From positions 496,001-560,000 of the forward strand of contig NZ_JAIQZK010000001.1 in NCBI RefSeq assembly GCF_020075545.1: 64,000 nt of DNA. The letters are read 5' to 3'. The notes beneath the pieces are model-generated. The model made no database searches. It was not told the origin of the DNA and saw only the letters and a list, made by a program, of their open reading frames with translations. The first letter of the stretch is position 1. The number at the start of each line of letters is the position of its first letter. Source of the stretch: Nocardioides sp. TRM66260-LWL (GTDB lineage: Bacteria > Actinomycetota > Actinomycetes > Propionibacteriales > Nocardioidaceae). Position numbers and translations under genes: made by a program. Shown here piece after piece: positions 1-8,659 of the stretch.

Positions 1-384
1 GGCGGCGACCGGCGGGGCGTAGGTCTGCGCGGACGCGACGGCCGCGCGCCACTGCTCGGCGAGGCGGGCGGCGTCCGCGCTGCTGAGCACCCAGGGGTGG
101 CCGAGCGCGACCGCGGTGACGCCGAGCGCGCCGACGCAGGTCTGCGCGATCACGACCAGCGGCCAGGGCACGCGGGTGCGCAGCCGCTGCGCGGTGCCGG
201 TGAGCGCGAGCACGACCGCGATCCACAGGAGCGGACGCAGGTAGCCGGCCGGCTGCTGGGCGAACGCCGACCACGAGAGCAGCGCGAGCCAGCCGGTGAG
301 CGTGGCGAGGAGCGAGCGACCCAACAGGGCCGGCGCGGCCAGCCGGGCCGGACGGACGGCTCCGACGGAGCGGGCGGCGGCCAT
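1..384 (-). CDS. TgpA-type transglutaminase-like membrane protein, N-terminal part (cut by window edge)
   Basis: Only the first 128 codons are inside the window, and the frame is still open at base 1. Translation from the ATG at 384-382 gives a basic N-terminus followed by at least three hydrophobic stretches (about residues 19-45, 52-65 and 75-97). This matches the membrane part of the DUF3488/TgpA family, whose later periplasmic transglutaminase-like domain would lie outside. The start overlaps the stop of the DUF58 gene by one base (TGATG), so the two are probably translationally coupled. A MoxR-DUF58-TgpA trio is a common bacterial arrangement, thought to act in envelope or protein-complex maturation. 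The family call rests on context and the hydrophobic pattern, since the catalytic domain is not visible. Confidence 0.75.
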   Translation of the reverse strand, partial: MAAARSVGAVRPARLAAPALLGRSLLATLTGWLALLSWSAFAQQPAGYLRPLLWIAVVLALTGTAQRLRTRVPWPLVVIAQTCVGALGVTAVALGHPWVLSSADAARLAEQWRAAVASAQTYAPPVAA

Positions 385-1580
385 CAGCGGGCCCCCGCCG
401 GGGCGCCGGCCACCGCGGCGACCCACGCCGCCGGGAGGTCGGCCTCGGAGGAGAAGCCCGCCTGGCGCCAGCCGGCACCTGCGAGCAGCGCCCCGTCGTC
501 GCCCAGCCGCAGCGCGAGGCAGGTGGCCGCGGTGCGGCGTGCGCGCGCCAGCAGCGGGACGTCGGCCTCGCCGAGGGAGCCGAGCACCGCGACCAGCAGG
601 TCGCCCTCGACCCGGTCGGCGAGATCGGCGGGCAGGCGCGTCACGAGGGAGGCCTCGACCTCGGCCAGACGCTCGAGCAGCCGGGCCGGGGTGGTCGGCC
701 GCGGGTCGGCGGGCCGGCCGGCGTCGGTGGTGGTGAGCAGGCGGACCTCGTAGCCGCGCCGGGCCAGGTGCAGCCCGACCGAGGCCGCGGCGCTGACGGC
801 GGCCTCGAGGCCGGAGCGCGACCCCGCGTGCGCGGCGGCGCGATCGTCGAGCAGGACGGTCGCCCGCGCCTGCCACGGCTGCTCCTCCTGCCGCACCATC
901 AGCTCGCCGGCGCGCGCCGAGCTGCGCCAGTGGACGCGTCGCAGGTCGTCGCCGATGCGGTAGCCGCGCACCGTGAGGTCCTCCGCGCTGCCCACGGCGG
1001 CGGGTCGCGGGCGCTGGTCGCCGGAGCCCGACCAGCCCGTCGGGAGGGGCGCGGCGGGCAGCTCGACGACCTTCGGCGTGACCAGCAGTGTGGCGGTGCT
1101 GGTGAACTCGCGGCGCAGCGCGACCAGCCCGAACGGGTCGCCGACCAGCACCCGCATGGGGCCCAGCACGTACCGGCCGCGCTGCTCGCAGCGGACCTCG
1201 TAGCGCACCTGGCGACGCCAGCCGCGGCCGACGCCGTCGAGGACGAAGCGCGGTCGCGCCCCCAGGGCGTAGGGCACCTGCTCCTCCAGGCGCAGCACGC
1301 CGCTGGGCGTGCGGCCCTCGTTGGTGACGGTGAGCGTCACCTCGGCGCGCTGGCCCACCGGGACGCTCCCCGGTGCCAGCACCCGGCCGAGGGCGAGGCG
1401 GTACTGGCTGCGCGCGAGGACGACCGCCGCGACCAGCGGGAGCAGCAGCCCGAGCAGGGCCGCCCGCTGGAGCGTGGTCTGGTCGAGCACGATCGCGCAG
1501 GCGAGCGCGGTGACGCCGGCCGCGACGAAGGCGCGGCCCCGGAAGGTGAGTCCGGCCAGGGCGTCACGCAACGGGCACAC
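384..1580 (-). CDS. DUF58 domain-containing membrane-anchored protein
   Basis: 398 residues. Two closely spaced hydrophobic segments lie near the N-terminus (about residues 17-55), followed by a beta-rich region and a C-terminal von Willebrand A-like DUF58 domain. The RGYRIGDDLRRVHWRSSAR stretch near the middle is the typical DUF58 signature. The chosen GTG start overlaps the end of the MoxR gene by 17 bases; slightly later starts are possible. DUF58 proteins are usually encoded beside MoxR ATPases and TgpA-like transglutaminases, as here, and are thought to be MoxR partners or clients. The biochemical role is unknown. Confidence 0.85.
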   Translation of the reverse strand: MCPLRDALAGLTFRGRAFVAAGVTALACAIVLDQTTLQRAALLGLLLPLVAAVVLARSQYRLALGRVLAPGSVPVGQRAEVTLTVTNEGRTPSGVLRLEEQVPYALGARPRFVLDGVGRGWRRQVRYEVRCEQRGRYVLGPMRVLVGDPFGLVALRREFTSTATLLVTPKVVELPAAPLPTGWSGSGDQRPRPAAVGSAEDLTVRGYRIGDDLRRVHWRSSARAGELMVRQEEQPWQARATVLLDDRAAAHAGSRSGLEAAVSAAASVGLHLARRGYEVRLLTTTDAGRPADPRPTTPARLLERLAEVEASLVTRLPADLADRVEGDLLVAVLGSLGEADVPLLARARRTAATCLALRLGDDGALLAGAGWRQAGFSSEADLPAAWVAAVAGAPAGAR

Positions 1581-2553
1581 CGGCGATCAGGTCGGCGAGG
1601 ATGCGGTCGCCGGTGCGACCGGCTTCGGCGGCGCCCAGCGTCGGGATGAGGCGGTGCGCCAGCACCGACGGCGCCAGCAGCGCGACGTCGTCGGGGATGA
1701 CGTAGTCGCGACCCTGCAGTGCGGCGAAGGCCTTGGCGGCCCGGACGAGGTGGAGGCTCGCCCGGGGCGAGGCGCCCAGGCGCAGCTCGGCGCTCGCGCG
1801 GGTCGCGCCGGTGATGCCCAGCGCGTATCGCAGCACGGCGTCCGCGACGTGCACGCGTCCGACCGACGCGATCGCCTTGCGCACCTCGGCCGCGTCGGTG
1901 ACCGGCTCGAGGTCGTCGAGCGGGGACGCGCTGGTGTGACCGGCCAGCATGGCCAGCTCGGCGCTCAGCACCGGGTAGCCCATCGAGACCCGGGCCATGA
2001 ACCGGTCGCGCTGCGCCTCGGGCAGGGCGTAGGTGCCCTCCATCTCGACCGGGTTCTGGGTCGCGATGACCAGGAACGGGGTCTCGAGCGCGTAGGTCGT
2101 GTCGTCGACGGTGACCTGACGCTCCTCCATGCACTCCAGCAGGGCCGACTGGGTCTTGGGCGAGGCCCGGTTGATCTCGTCGCCGACCACGACGTTGGCG
2201 AAGACGCCGCCGGGACGGAACTCGAACTCGCGGGTGTCCTGGTTGAAGACCGACACGCCGGTGACGTCGGAGGGCAGCAGGTCGGGCGTGAACTGGATGC
2301 GGCGCACCGTGCAGTCGATGCTCCGCGCCAGCGCCTTGCTCAGCATGGTCTTGCCGACGCCGGGCACGTCCTCGATCAGCAGGTGGCCCTCGGCGAGCAG
2401 GACGACCAGCGCGGCCGTCACGACGTCCGGCTTGCCCTCGATGACCCGCTCGACGTTCTCGCGGATGCGTCCCGCCACGCGGGCGATCGCGTCGACGTCG
2501 GCGGTGGCCGGCGCAGGGGCCCCGGCGCGGGGGTCGCTGGTCGGGTCGGTCAC
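1564..2553 (-). CDS. MoxR-family AAA+ ATPase
   Basis: 329 residues, the usual MoxR length. The Walker A motif is DVPGVGKTM (residues about 65-73) and the Walker B motif is VVVGDEINRA, followed by sensor-like SPKTQSALLE and TQNPVEMEGTY, all diagnostic of MoxR (AAA_3) ATPases. The GTG start has a good upstream GGAGG. It is the first gene of a three-gene minus-strand operon with DUF58 and TgpA-like partners. MoxR proteins act as chaperone-like ATPases that help activate or assemble partner proteins. A TACGGT hexamer on the minus strand (2637-2632) could be its -10 box. Confidence 0.93.
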   Translation of the reverse strand: MTDPTSDPRAGAPAPATADVDAIARVAGRIRENVERVIEGKPDVVTAALVVLLAEGHLLIEDVPGVGKTMLSKALARSIDCTVRRIQFTPDLLPSDVTGVSVFNQDTREFEFRPGGVFANVVVGDEINRASPKTQSALLECMEERQVTVDDTTYALETPFLVIATQNPVEMEGTYALPEAQRDRFMARVSMGYPVLSAELAMLAGHTSASPLDDLEPVTDAAEVRKAIASVGRVHVADAVLRYALGITGATRASAELRLGASPRASLHLVRAAKAFAALQGRDYVIPDDVALLAPSVLAHRLIPTLGAAEAGRTGDRILADLIAGVPVA

Positions 2554-2631
2554 GGGGCCTCCACTCCCTCGTGGGGCGGTCGGCGCCGGCGGCGCCGGAG
2601 CCGTCGGATCCGCCGACGCCCGCCTGCTCCC

Positions 2632-2637
2632 ACCGTA
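2632..2637 (-). promoter_or_regulatory. Candidate -10 box for the moxR operon
   Basis: TACGGT on the minus strand fits the actinobacterial TANNNT -10 pattern and lies about 80 bases before the moxR start. No convincing -35 box was seen. It shares the 277-bp divergent region with the mraZ promoter. Confidence 0.35.
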
Positions 2638-2745
2638 GGGGCGGCGGGCAACCGGCGTCAGGTCCGCAGGTGGGGGCCGTGCGACGGCGTCCGGGGGAGC
2701 GATGCCGCGCGGCCGGGGAGCGATTGGGGTGCGGATGGGGGGAGA

Positions 2746-2821
2746 AGTGGTTGACGGTGGAGTGAAGTGGAGTAGGGTGGAGCGCAGTGGAGGAAGCGAC
2801 CAGTGCAGTGCCGGTCAGTGG
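2746..2821 (+). promoter_or_regulatory. mraZ promoter overlapping a phased GTGG repeat array (probable MraZ operator)
   Basis: GTGG occurs at 2747, 2757, 2767, 2777 and 2787, a strict 10-bp period; the last three copies extend to GTGGAG. Two further AGTG copies follow at 2807 and 2817, and the last is part of the ribosome binding site. A likely promoter is embedded: TTGACG at 2751-2756, a 16-bp spacer, and TAGGGT at 2773-2778. MraZ is known to bind short direct repeats about one helical turn apart before its own gene and repress the dcw cluster. The repeat and its position are seen; MraZ binding here is inferred. Confidence 0.75.
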
Positions 2822-2830
2822 AGGTGCGAC

Positions 2831-3256
2831 GTGTTCTTCATGGGCACGTTCACGCCGAAGCTCGACGAGAAGGGCCGGCTGTTCCTCCCCGCCAAGTTCA
2901 GGGATCGACTCGCGGAGGGCCTCGTGATCACGCAAGGGCAGGAGAAGTGCCTGGTCGTGTGGCCCGAGGACGTCTTCATGCAGGAGGCCGCCCGCGCCCA
3001 GGGCGTGCCGATGACGAACCGTGACGCCCGCGACTACGCCCGCGTCCTCTTCGCCTCGGCCGAGCAGACGACGCCCGACAAGCAGGGACGGGTGGGCATC
3101 CCGCTCCACCTGCGCGCCTACGCGGCGCTCCAGCGCGACGTGGTCGTCATCGGCGTGATGGACCGGGTCGAGATCTGGGACCCGCAGCGGTGGGCCGACT
3201 ACTCCTCCGGTGCCTCGGAGAAGTTCGCCGACCTCGACGAGCGTCCGCCTGTCTGA
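2831..3256 (+). CDS. mraZ: Transcriptional regulator MraZ
   Basis: 141 residues from the GTG at 2831, placed 5-6 bases after a GGAGGTG sequence; an in-frame ATG three codons later is the alternative. The start GTFTPKLDEKGRLFLPAKFR is the first AbrB-like MraZ box. The second, around residues 84-100 (DKQGRVGIPLHLRAYA), carries the DxxGR motif. MraZ is a ring-forming DNA-binding protein that autoregulates the division and cell-wall cluster it heads. The phased GTGG repeats directly upstream are its probable operator. Length and domain order are normal for the family. Confidence 0.96.
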   Translation: MFFMGTFTPKLDEKGRLFLPAKFRDRLAEGLVITQGQEKCLVVWPEDVFMQEAARAQGVPMTNRDARDYARVLFASAEQTTPDKQGRVGIPLHLRAYAALQRDVVVIGVMDRVEIWDPQRWADYSSGASEKFADLDERPPV

Positions 3257-3310
3257 CCCGCTCCACCGCTCCCCACACAACTCCACCAGCGACGTCCGCA
3301 GGGCCCGGTC

Positions 3311-3508
3311 TCAGCCCGCTCCCGTGTTCTGGGGCACCTTCCCCGGCTCCAGAACCCGCGTCTTCCCCGATCCGGAGCGGGCGGGGACCAGGCCCTGCGG
3401 CCGTCGCACCAGCAGCACCAGCAGCAGCACGACCAGCACCACCCCAGCAATCCAGCCGCCACTGCCACCCGGGGTCGAGACCGATGAGCCAGACGACGAG
3501 CGCCGCAC
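3311..3508 (-). CDS. Possible small single-pass membrane protein on the opposite strand (doubtful)
   Basis: A 65-codon frame (GTG start at 3508) fills the gap between mraZ and the next plus-strand gene. It encodes a Ser/Gly-rich N-terminus, one strong hydrophobic segment of Ile, Val and Leu (about residues 20-35), then RRPQG and a polar tail. This looks like a tiny membrane protein. Against it: several codons end in A or T, unusual here; no clear ribosome binding site was seen; and the start overlaps the start of the plus-strand small gene head-to-head by 25 bases. Apart from this frame, 3257-3483 shows no feature. Confidence 0.25.
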   Translation of the reverse strand: MRRSSSGSSVSTPGGSGGWIAGVVLVVLLLVLLVRRPQGLVPARSGSGKTRVLEPGKVPQNTGAG

Positions 3509-3654
3509 CCGCGGTCCCGCGCGCCGACCTCGCGCGCCGCCGGGTGCGCCACCAGGTGCGCGACGCCGCGCTGCTCATGGCGTTCTCCGCCGGCCTCGCC
3601 CTCGCCGGCGCGACCGGGCTGCTCGTGGTCACCACCCTGGTCGCCGGACGCTGA
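3484..3654 (+). CDS. Small single-pass membrane protein between mraZ and rsmH
   Basis: 56 residues from the ATG at 3484. The N-terminal half is polar and basic ([13 protein letters not shown]), and the C-terminal half is one hydrophobic helix ([20 protein letters not shown]). It ends 4 bases before the rsmH start, so it is probably cotranslated with it. No domain family is recognised. Small membrane proteins at this position occur in actinobacterial dcw clusters, but a function cannot be given. No strong Shine-Dalgarno sequence precedes this ATG. The frame stays open upstream, but there the coding signal is weak, so the ATG is preferred. Confidence 0.6.
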   Translation: MSQTTSAAPAVPRADLARRRVRHQVRDAALLMAFSAGLALAGATGLLVVTTLVAGR

Positions 3655-3658
3655 TCCG

Positions 3659-4741
3659 ATGGCCTCCCCGCTCCACGTCCCGGTGCTCCTCGACCGGGTC
3701 GTCGCCCTCCTGGCGCCCGCGCTGACGCCCGGGAGCGACGACCGCGGGGACGCGCCGGTGCTGATCGACTGCACGCTCGGCCTCGGCGGCCACAGCGAGG
3801 CGGTCCTGGAGCGGTGCCCGCACGCCCGGGTGCTGGGCGTCGACCGCGACCCCGAGGCGCTGCGCCGCGCCGGCGAGCGGCTGGCCCGCTTCGGCGAGCG
3901 GTTCACCGCCGTCCACGCCGTCTACGACGAGATCCCCGACGTGCTCGCCGGCCAGGGGCTGGCCCCCGTCGGCGGCGCCGCGGCGGTGCTCTTCGACCTC
4001 GGCGTCTCCTCGATGCAGCTCGACCTGCGCGAGCGCGGCTTCGCCTACGCCGCCGACGCCCCGCTCGACATGCGGATGGACGGCACCCGCGGCCGCACCG
4101 CGGCCGACCTGCTCAACGAGGCCCCGGTCGCCGAGCTGGTCCGCATCCTGCGCGACTACGGCGAGGAGCGCTTCGCGAGCCGCATCGCCGAGGCGATCGA
4201 CCGCGAGCGGCAGCGCGAGCCGTTCACCACCAGCGGACGCCTCGTCGAGCTGCTCTACGCGAGCATCCCGGCGCCGGCCCGCCGCACCGGCGGCCACCCG
4301 GCCAAGCGCACCTTCCAGGCGCTGCGGATCGCCGTCAACGACGAGCTGGCCGTGCTCGAGCGCGCCCTCCCCGCGGCGCTCGCGGCCGTCGCCGTCGGGG
4401 GCCGGGTCGTGGTCGAGGCCTACCAGTCGCTCGAGGACCGCCTGGTCAAGCAGGCGTTCGCCGCCGCGACCCGGCTCGACGTGCCCCCCGACCTGCCGTT
4501 CGTGCCGGCCGGCTCCGAGCCGCCCTTCCGCGCCGTGACGCGGGGCTCCGAGCAGGCCGACGAGGCGGAGATCGCCGAGAACCCGCGTGCCGCCTCGGTG
4601 CGGCTGCGGGCCGTCGAGCGCGCGCACGACGGCGCGGTGCCCGAGCCGCCGCGTCGCGGCCGACGCGCCGGCCCGGGAGGGGGTCGCGGTGGGAGCAGCA
4701 GGGGGAGTCGAGGCAGTGGAGTCGAGGGAGCAGGGCGATGA
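3659..4741 (+). CDS. rsmH: 16S rRNA (cytosine(1402)-N(4))-methyltransferase RsmH
   Basis: 360 residues, slightly longer than the usual 310-330 because of a basic Gly/Arg/Ser-rich tail (about residues 325-360). [10 protein letters not shown] starts the family pattern; the SAM-binding loop is [14 protein letters not shown] (about residues 38-51). [12 protein letters not shown] and [17 protein letters not shown] are the RsmH signatures, and [18 protein letters not shown] is the conserved late motif. It methylates N4 of C1402 in the ribosomal decoding centre using S-adenosylmethionine. Its stop overlaps the ftsL-like start (ATGA), starting the chain of overlaps that runs through the cluster. Confidence 0.96.
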   Translation: MASPLHVPVLLDRVVALLAPALTPGSDDRGDAPVLIDCTLGLGGHSEAVLERCPHARVLGVDRDPEALRRAGERLARFGERFTAVHAVYDEIPDVLAGQGLAPVGGAAAVLFDLGVSSMQLDLRERGFAYAADAPLDMRMDGTRGRTAADLLNEAPVAELVRILRDYGEERFASRIAEAIDRERQREPFTTSGRLVELLYASIPAPARRTGGHPAKRTFQALRIAVNDELAVLERALPAALAAVAVGGRVVVEAYQSLEDRLVKQAFAAATRLDVPPDLPFVPAGSEPPFRAVTRGSEQADEAEIAENPRAASVRLRAVERAHDGAVPEPPRRGRRAGPGGGRGGSSRGSRGSGVEGAGR

Positions 4742-5289
4742 GTGACCGGATGACGACGGCGGGCCTGGCCCGTGCCCTGCCGCGGGTGGCCGAGACGGCC
4801 GTCGAGCGGGCGCGGCTGCGGGTCGTCCCGCGCACGCGGCGCGCCACGCGCGTGCCCTTCGTGAGCCTGGTGACGGTGCTGCTGCTCGGCGGCGTCGTCG
4901 GCCTGCTGTTCTTCAACACCTCGATGCAGCAGACGTCGTTCACGATCAGCCGACTGCAGGACCAGGCCACCTACCTCGACGCGCAGCAGGAGAGCCTCCA
5001 GATGGACCTGCAGCGCCTGCAGGACCCCCAGACGATCGCGCGCCGCGCGCAGGCGATGGGCCTGACGATCCCCGCGGCGCCGCTCTTCCTCGAGCTCGGC
5101 TCGGGCCGGGTCGTGGGCGACCGCTCCGCGGCGACCACGCGGGATAAGGTGCAGCTCGAGCCCGCGCCGCCGACGCTGCCCTCGGCGCTGGTGCCGCAGC
5201 GGCGGGTCGTCGTCGTGCCGCCGCCGGAGGGCGTGCTGCCGCGAGAGGCCTCCCGCGGCGCCCAGCGTCGGACGGGCTCGGGCCGGTGA
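4738..5289 (+). CDS. ftsL: FtsL-like septum formation protein
   Basis: 183 residues. A basic cytoplasmic N-terminus (about 40 residues) leads to one membrane helix ([21 protein letters not shown], about residues 38-58). A heptad-like region follows ([20 protein letters not shown] and beyond), then a Pro- and Val-rich tail. This is the FtsL/DivIC layout: a short bitopic divisome protein with an extracytoplasmic coiled coil that bridges FtsQ, FtsB and FtsWI. Position between rsmH and ftsI is the classic place for ftsL. Sequence conservation in the family is low, so the name rests mainly on topology and synteny. Overlaps with both neighbours are 4 bases. Confidence 0.85.
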   Translation: MSDRMTTAGLARALPRVAETAVERARLRVVPRTRRATRVPFVSLVTVLLLGGVVGLLFFNTSMQQTSFTISRLQDQATYLDAQQESLQMDLQRLQDPQTIARRAQAMGLTIPAAPLFLELGSGRVVGDRSAATTRDKVQLEPAPPTLPSALVPQRRVVVVPPPEGVLPREASRGAQRRTGSGR

Positions 5290-7100
5290 GCCGGCCCGGC
5301 GGCGGGACGGACCGGCTCGGTCCCGGCGCGCCCCGCTTCCGCCTGCGCCTGGGGTTCCTGGTCATCGCGCTGGTCCTCTCGGTCTACGGCGCCCGGCTGG
5401 TGCAGCTGCAGGCCGTCGACCCCGGGGCCTACGCGCAGCGTGCCGCGCAGGAGGGCACCGTCGACGTCGTCCTGCCCGCCGAGCGCGGCCGCATCCTCGA
5501 CCGCAACGGCGACGCGCTCGCGGAGTCGTCGGCCGGGCTGATGATCATCGCCGACCCGCAGCTGGTGAACGTCGACGGCGAGGACCGTCCGGTCGACCGC
5601 GCCCCCGAGCTCGCCAAGCTGCTGGCCACCCGCCTGCACCTGGACTACTTCACCCTGCTGCAGCGGCTGCGGGCCACCGACACCCAGTTCCAGTACCTGG
5701 CGCGTCAGGTGCCGGCCGACCTCGCGACCCGGGTCGTCGCCCAGGCGAAGGCGCGCGGCTTCGACGGGCTCTCCACCGAGCGCGACCCGATCCGCGTCTA
5801 CCCGTCCAAGGACGTCGCGGCGAACCTCGTCGGCTTCCTCGGCCTGCCCGACCAGGACGGCGTCGCCCGGCCCCTCGCCGGCTTCGAGGCGATGTTCGAC
5901 TCCGTGCTCGCCGGCCGCGACGGCTCGGCCACCTACAGCGTCGACAGCCGCGCCAACGGCAACCGCATCCCGCTGGGCCAGAGCACGGTCGTCCCGGCGA
6001 GGAACGGCGCGGACCTCACCACCACGATCGACCGCGACCTGCAGTGGTACGTCCAGCGGGTGCTGCGCACGACCGTCGAGCAGGCGCGGGGCGACTCCGG
6101 CGTCGCCGTCGTCCTCGACAGCCGCACCGGCCAGGTGCTGTCGCTGGCCGACTACCCCAGCTACGACGCGAACGACCCGGCCGCCTCGCCGAAGGCCGAT
6201 CGCGGCGCCCGCTCGCTGCGCGACGTCTACGAGCCGGGCTCGGTGGAGAAGGTGCTGACGCTCTCCTCCCTCATCGACGCCGGCAAGGTCACCGACCGCA
6301 CCCGGCTCACCGTCCCGGGCTCGCTGGCCCGCCAGGACCGCGTCATCCACGACTGGTTCCCGCACGACACGCTGCGCCTCACGCTGGCCGGCGTGCTCGC
6401 GAAGTCGTCCAACATCGGCACCGTGCTGGCCGCCGACCGGTTCGACGCGGGACAGCTGCGCGGGTACCTCGAGCGCTTCGGGCTCGGCCGGGCCACCGGC
6501 GTCGGCGTGCAGGGCGAGGCGCCGGGCATCCTGCCGTCGGGCGCGCAGTGGACCCCGCAGGTGCAGGACCGCATCGCGTTCGGCCAGTCGGTGTCGGTCA
6601 ACGCCGTGCAGATGGCCGCCGCGGTCAACACCATCGCCAACCGCGGCGTGCGGGTCGACCCGAGCCTGGTGCTCGGCCACGCGACCACCGCGGACGGCCG
6701 CACCGTCGGCTCCGACGACGCGACCACCCGCCGGGTCGTCAGCGCGGGAGCGGCGCGGCAGACCACGCTCATGATGGAGCGGGTCGTCGACCCGGACGCC
6801 GGCGTCGCCCCCGGCGCGCGGGTGCCGGGCTACCGGGTCGCCGGCAAGACCGGCACCGCACAGCGCGCGAACCCCGACTGCGGCTGCTACGACGGCACCT
6901 TCACCGTCTCCTTCGCCGGCTTCGCCCCGGCCGACGACCCGCGCTTCACCGTCTACGTCGTGGTGCAGAACCCGCGCAACGGCGGAGGTGGCGGATCGGT
7001 CGCCGGCCCGGCATTCTCCGAGATCATGAGCTACGCCCTGCGCCGGTACGCCGTGCCGCCCACCGGCACCGCGCCGTCCTCCCTGCCCGTCACGTGGTGA
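5286..7100 (+). CDS. ftsI: Peptidoglycan transpeptidase FtsI (class B penicillin-binding protein)
   Basis: 604 residues starting at GTG 5286 inside the ftsL stop. One membrane anchor (about residues 19-37) is followed by a PBP dimerisation domain and a transpeptidase domain. Catalytic motifs are intact: SVEK at 319-322 (nucleophile S319), SSN at 374-376 and KTGT at 521-524. It cross-links septal peptidoglycan on the outer face of the membrane as partner of FtsW, and is the beta-lactam target in division. A CGCY stretch shortly after KTG (about residues 530-533) carries two cysteines, a minor oddity. The gene stop overlaps the murE start. Confidence 0.96.
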   Translation: MSRPGGGTDRLGPGAPRFRLRLGFLVIALVLSVYGARLVQLQAVDPGAYAQRAAQEGTVDVVLPAERGRILDRNGDALAESSAGLMIIADPQLVNVDGEDRPVDRAPELAKLLATRLHLDYFTLLQRLRATDTQFQYLARQVPADLATRVVAQAKARGFDGLSTERDPIRVYPSKDVAANLVGFLGLPDQDGVARPLAGFEAMFDSVLAGRDGSATYSVDSRANGNRIPLGQSTVVPARNGADLTTTIDRDLQWYVQRVLRTTVEQARGDSGVAVVLDSRTGQVLSLADYPSYDANDPAASPKADRGARSLRDVYEPGSVEKVLTLSSLIDAGKVTDRTRLTVPGSLARQDRVIHDWFPHDTLRLTLAGVLAKSSNIGTVLAADRFDAGQLRGYLERFGLGRATGVGVQGEAPGILPSGAQWTPQVQDRIAFGQSVSVNAVQMAAAVNTIANRGVRVDPSLVLGHATTADGRTVGSDDATTRRVVSAGAARQTTLMMERVVDPDAGVAPGARVPGYRVAGKTGTAQRANPDCGCYDGTFTVSFAGFAPADDPRFTVYVVVQNPRNGGGGGSVAGPAFSEIMSYALRRYAVPPTGTAPSSLPVTW

Positions 7101-8659
7101 GCGACCTGCGCCCGGCCAGGCCCCTGCGCACCCTGCTCGCGCAGGTCGCCGCCTGGCTCGACCTGCCGTTCGACGGCGCCGGTGACGTCGCCGATGACGA
7201 GGTCGTCGTCACCGGCGTCAGCCTCGGCTCGCAGCGGGTGCAGGCCGGCGACCTCTACGCCGCGCTGCCCGGAGCCCGCCGGCACGGGGCGGAGTTCGCC
7301 GCCGACGCGATCGACGCCGGGGCCGTCGCGGTGCTCACCGATCCCGCGGGCGCCGACCTGCTCGGCGAGACGTCCGTGCCGGTGCTCGTGCACCCGACGC
7401 CGCGCGCGGTGCTCGGCCGGCTCGCGGCCCGTCTGTACGGCGACCCGGGCGAGGCGCTGACGCTCATCGGCGTCACCGGCACGCAGGGCAAGACCACCAC
7501 GACGCGGCTCGCCGAGGGCGGCCTGCACCAGGCGGGCGTCGTGGCCGCGGTCGTCGGCACGGTCGGCACCCGCATCGCGGGGCGCGACGTCGCCACGAGC
7601 CTCACCACGCCCGAGGCGCCGGACCTGCAGGGCCTCTTCGCCGTCATGCGCGAGCGCGAGGTCGAGGTCTGCGCGATGGAGGTCTCGAGTCACGCGCTGG
7701 TGCTCGGACGCGTCGACGGCACGGTCTTCGACGTCGCGGTCTTCCTGAACCTGGGGCGCGACCACCTCGACTTCCACCCGACGCTGGAGGACTACTTCCA
7801 GGCCAAGGCCTCGCTGTTCACCCCCGAGCGGGCGCGGCTCGGGCTGGTGGACGTCGACGACGAGCACGGCCGGCGGCTGGTCGAGCAGGCCCGCGCCGGC
7901 GGCCTGAGCGTGCGCACCATGGCGATCGACCGCGACGCCGACTGGCGCGCGACCGACGTCGTGTCCGGACCCGGCGGCTCCACGTTCACCCTGCGCGGGC
8001 CCGACGGCCTGGTCGTCGAGGCCCGGTGCCCGCTCGCGGGCCGCTACAACGTGGCCAACACGCTCGCGGCGCTGGCCGCCTGCGGCGAGGCCGGGTTGGA
8101 CGTCGCCGCCGTCGCCCGCGGCATCGCGGAGGGCCCCGGCGTCCCCGGTCGCCTCGAGCGGGTGGCCACCGACCTCGACCTGACGGTCGTCGTCGACTAC
8201 GCCCACAAGCCGGACGCCGTCGAGGCGGCCCTCACGACGCTGCGCCCGCTGACCCGTGGCCGCCTCCTCGTCGTCCTCGGCGCCGGCGGCGACCGCGACC
8301 CGGGCAAGCGATCGCTCATGGGCGAGCTCGCCGCGCGCCTGGCCGACGTCCTCGTCGTCACCGACGACAACCCCCGCACCGAGGACCCCGCCGCGATCCG
8401 CGCGGCGGTCGCCGCCGGCGCCGCGGGGGTGCCCGACGCCGAGCGCGCCGAGATCCACGACGTCGGCGATCGCCGCGCGGCCATCGCCCTGGCGCTCTCG
8501 CTCGCGTCGCCCGGCGACGTCGTCGTGGTGGCGGGCAAGGGGCACGAGACGGGCCAGGAGGCGCACGGCGTCGTCACGCCCTTCGACGACCGCGTGGTCG
8601 TGGCCGAGGAGGCCGCGCGACTGGCCGCCGAGCGCGTGGGGGAGAATCCCCGCCGATGA
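7097..8659 (+). CDS. murE: UDP-N-acetylmuramoyl-tripeptide synthetase MurE
   Basis: 520 residues from GTG 7097 (GTG 7094 is equally possible). It has the three Mur-ligase domains: an N-terminal UDP-substrate domain, a central ATPase domain with GTQGK at 128-132, and a C-terminal domain. The DNPR motif at 424-427 marks enzymes that add diaminopimelate rather than lysine. VEVCAMEVSSHAL and NLGRDHLDFH are further family motifs. It adds the third amino acid to UDP-MurNAc-L-Ala-D-Glu in the cytoplasm. Normally murF follows; here the stop overlaps the mraY start directly (ATGA), leaving no room for murF. Confidence 0.96.
   Translation: MSDLRPARPLRTLLAQVAAWLDLPFDGAGDVADDEVVVTGVSLGSQRVQAGDLYAALPGARRHGAEFAADAIDAGAVAVLTDPAGADLLGETSVPVLVHPTPRAVLGRLAARLYGDPGEALTLIGVTGTQGKTTTTRLAEGGLHQAGVVAAVVGTVGTRIAGRDVATSLTTPEAPDLQGLFAVMREREVEVCAMEVSSHALVLGRVDGTVFDVAVFLNLGRDHLDFHPTLEDYFQAKASLFTPERARLGLVDVDDEHGRRLVEQARAGGLSVRTMAIDRDADWRATDVVSGPGGSTFTLRGPDGLVVEARCPLAGRYNVANTLAALAACGEAGLDVAAVARGIAEGPGVPGRLERVATDLDLTVVVDYAHKPDAVEAALTTLRPLTRGRLLVVLGAGGDRDPGKRSLMGELAARLADVLVVTDDNPRTEDPAAIRAAVAAGAAGVPDAERAEIHDVGDRRAAIALALSLASPGDVVVVAGKGHETGQEAHGVVTPFDDRVVVAEEAARLAAERVGENPRR

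Noticed and set aside
1337..3286. 649-codon minus-strand frame across moxR, mraZ and the gap between them
   Set aside because: It crosses two unrelated genes and the promoter region in another frame, with an Arg/Pro-rich, motif-free product.
6231..6242. FtsI nucleophile motif SVEK instead of the more familiar STFK, considered as a defect
   Set aside because: SxxK is satisfied, and Val at the second position is known in actinobacterial FtsI; the other catalytic motifs are intact.
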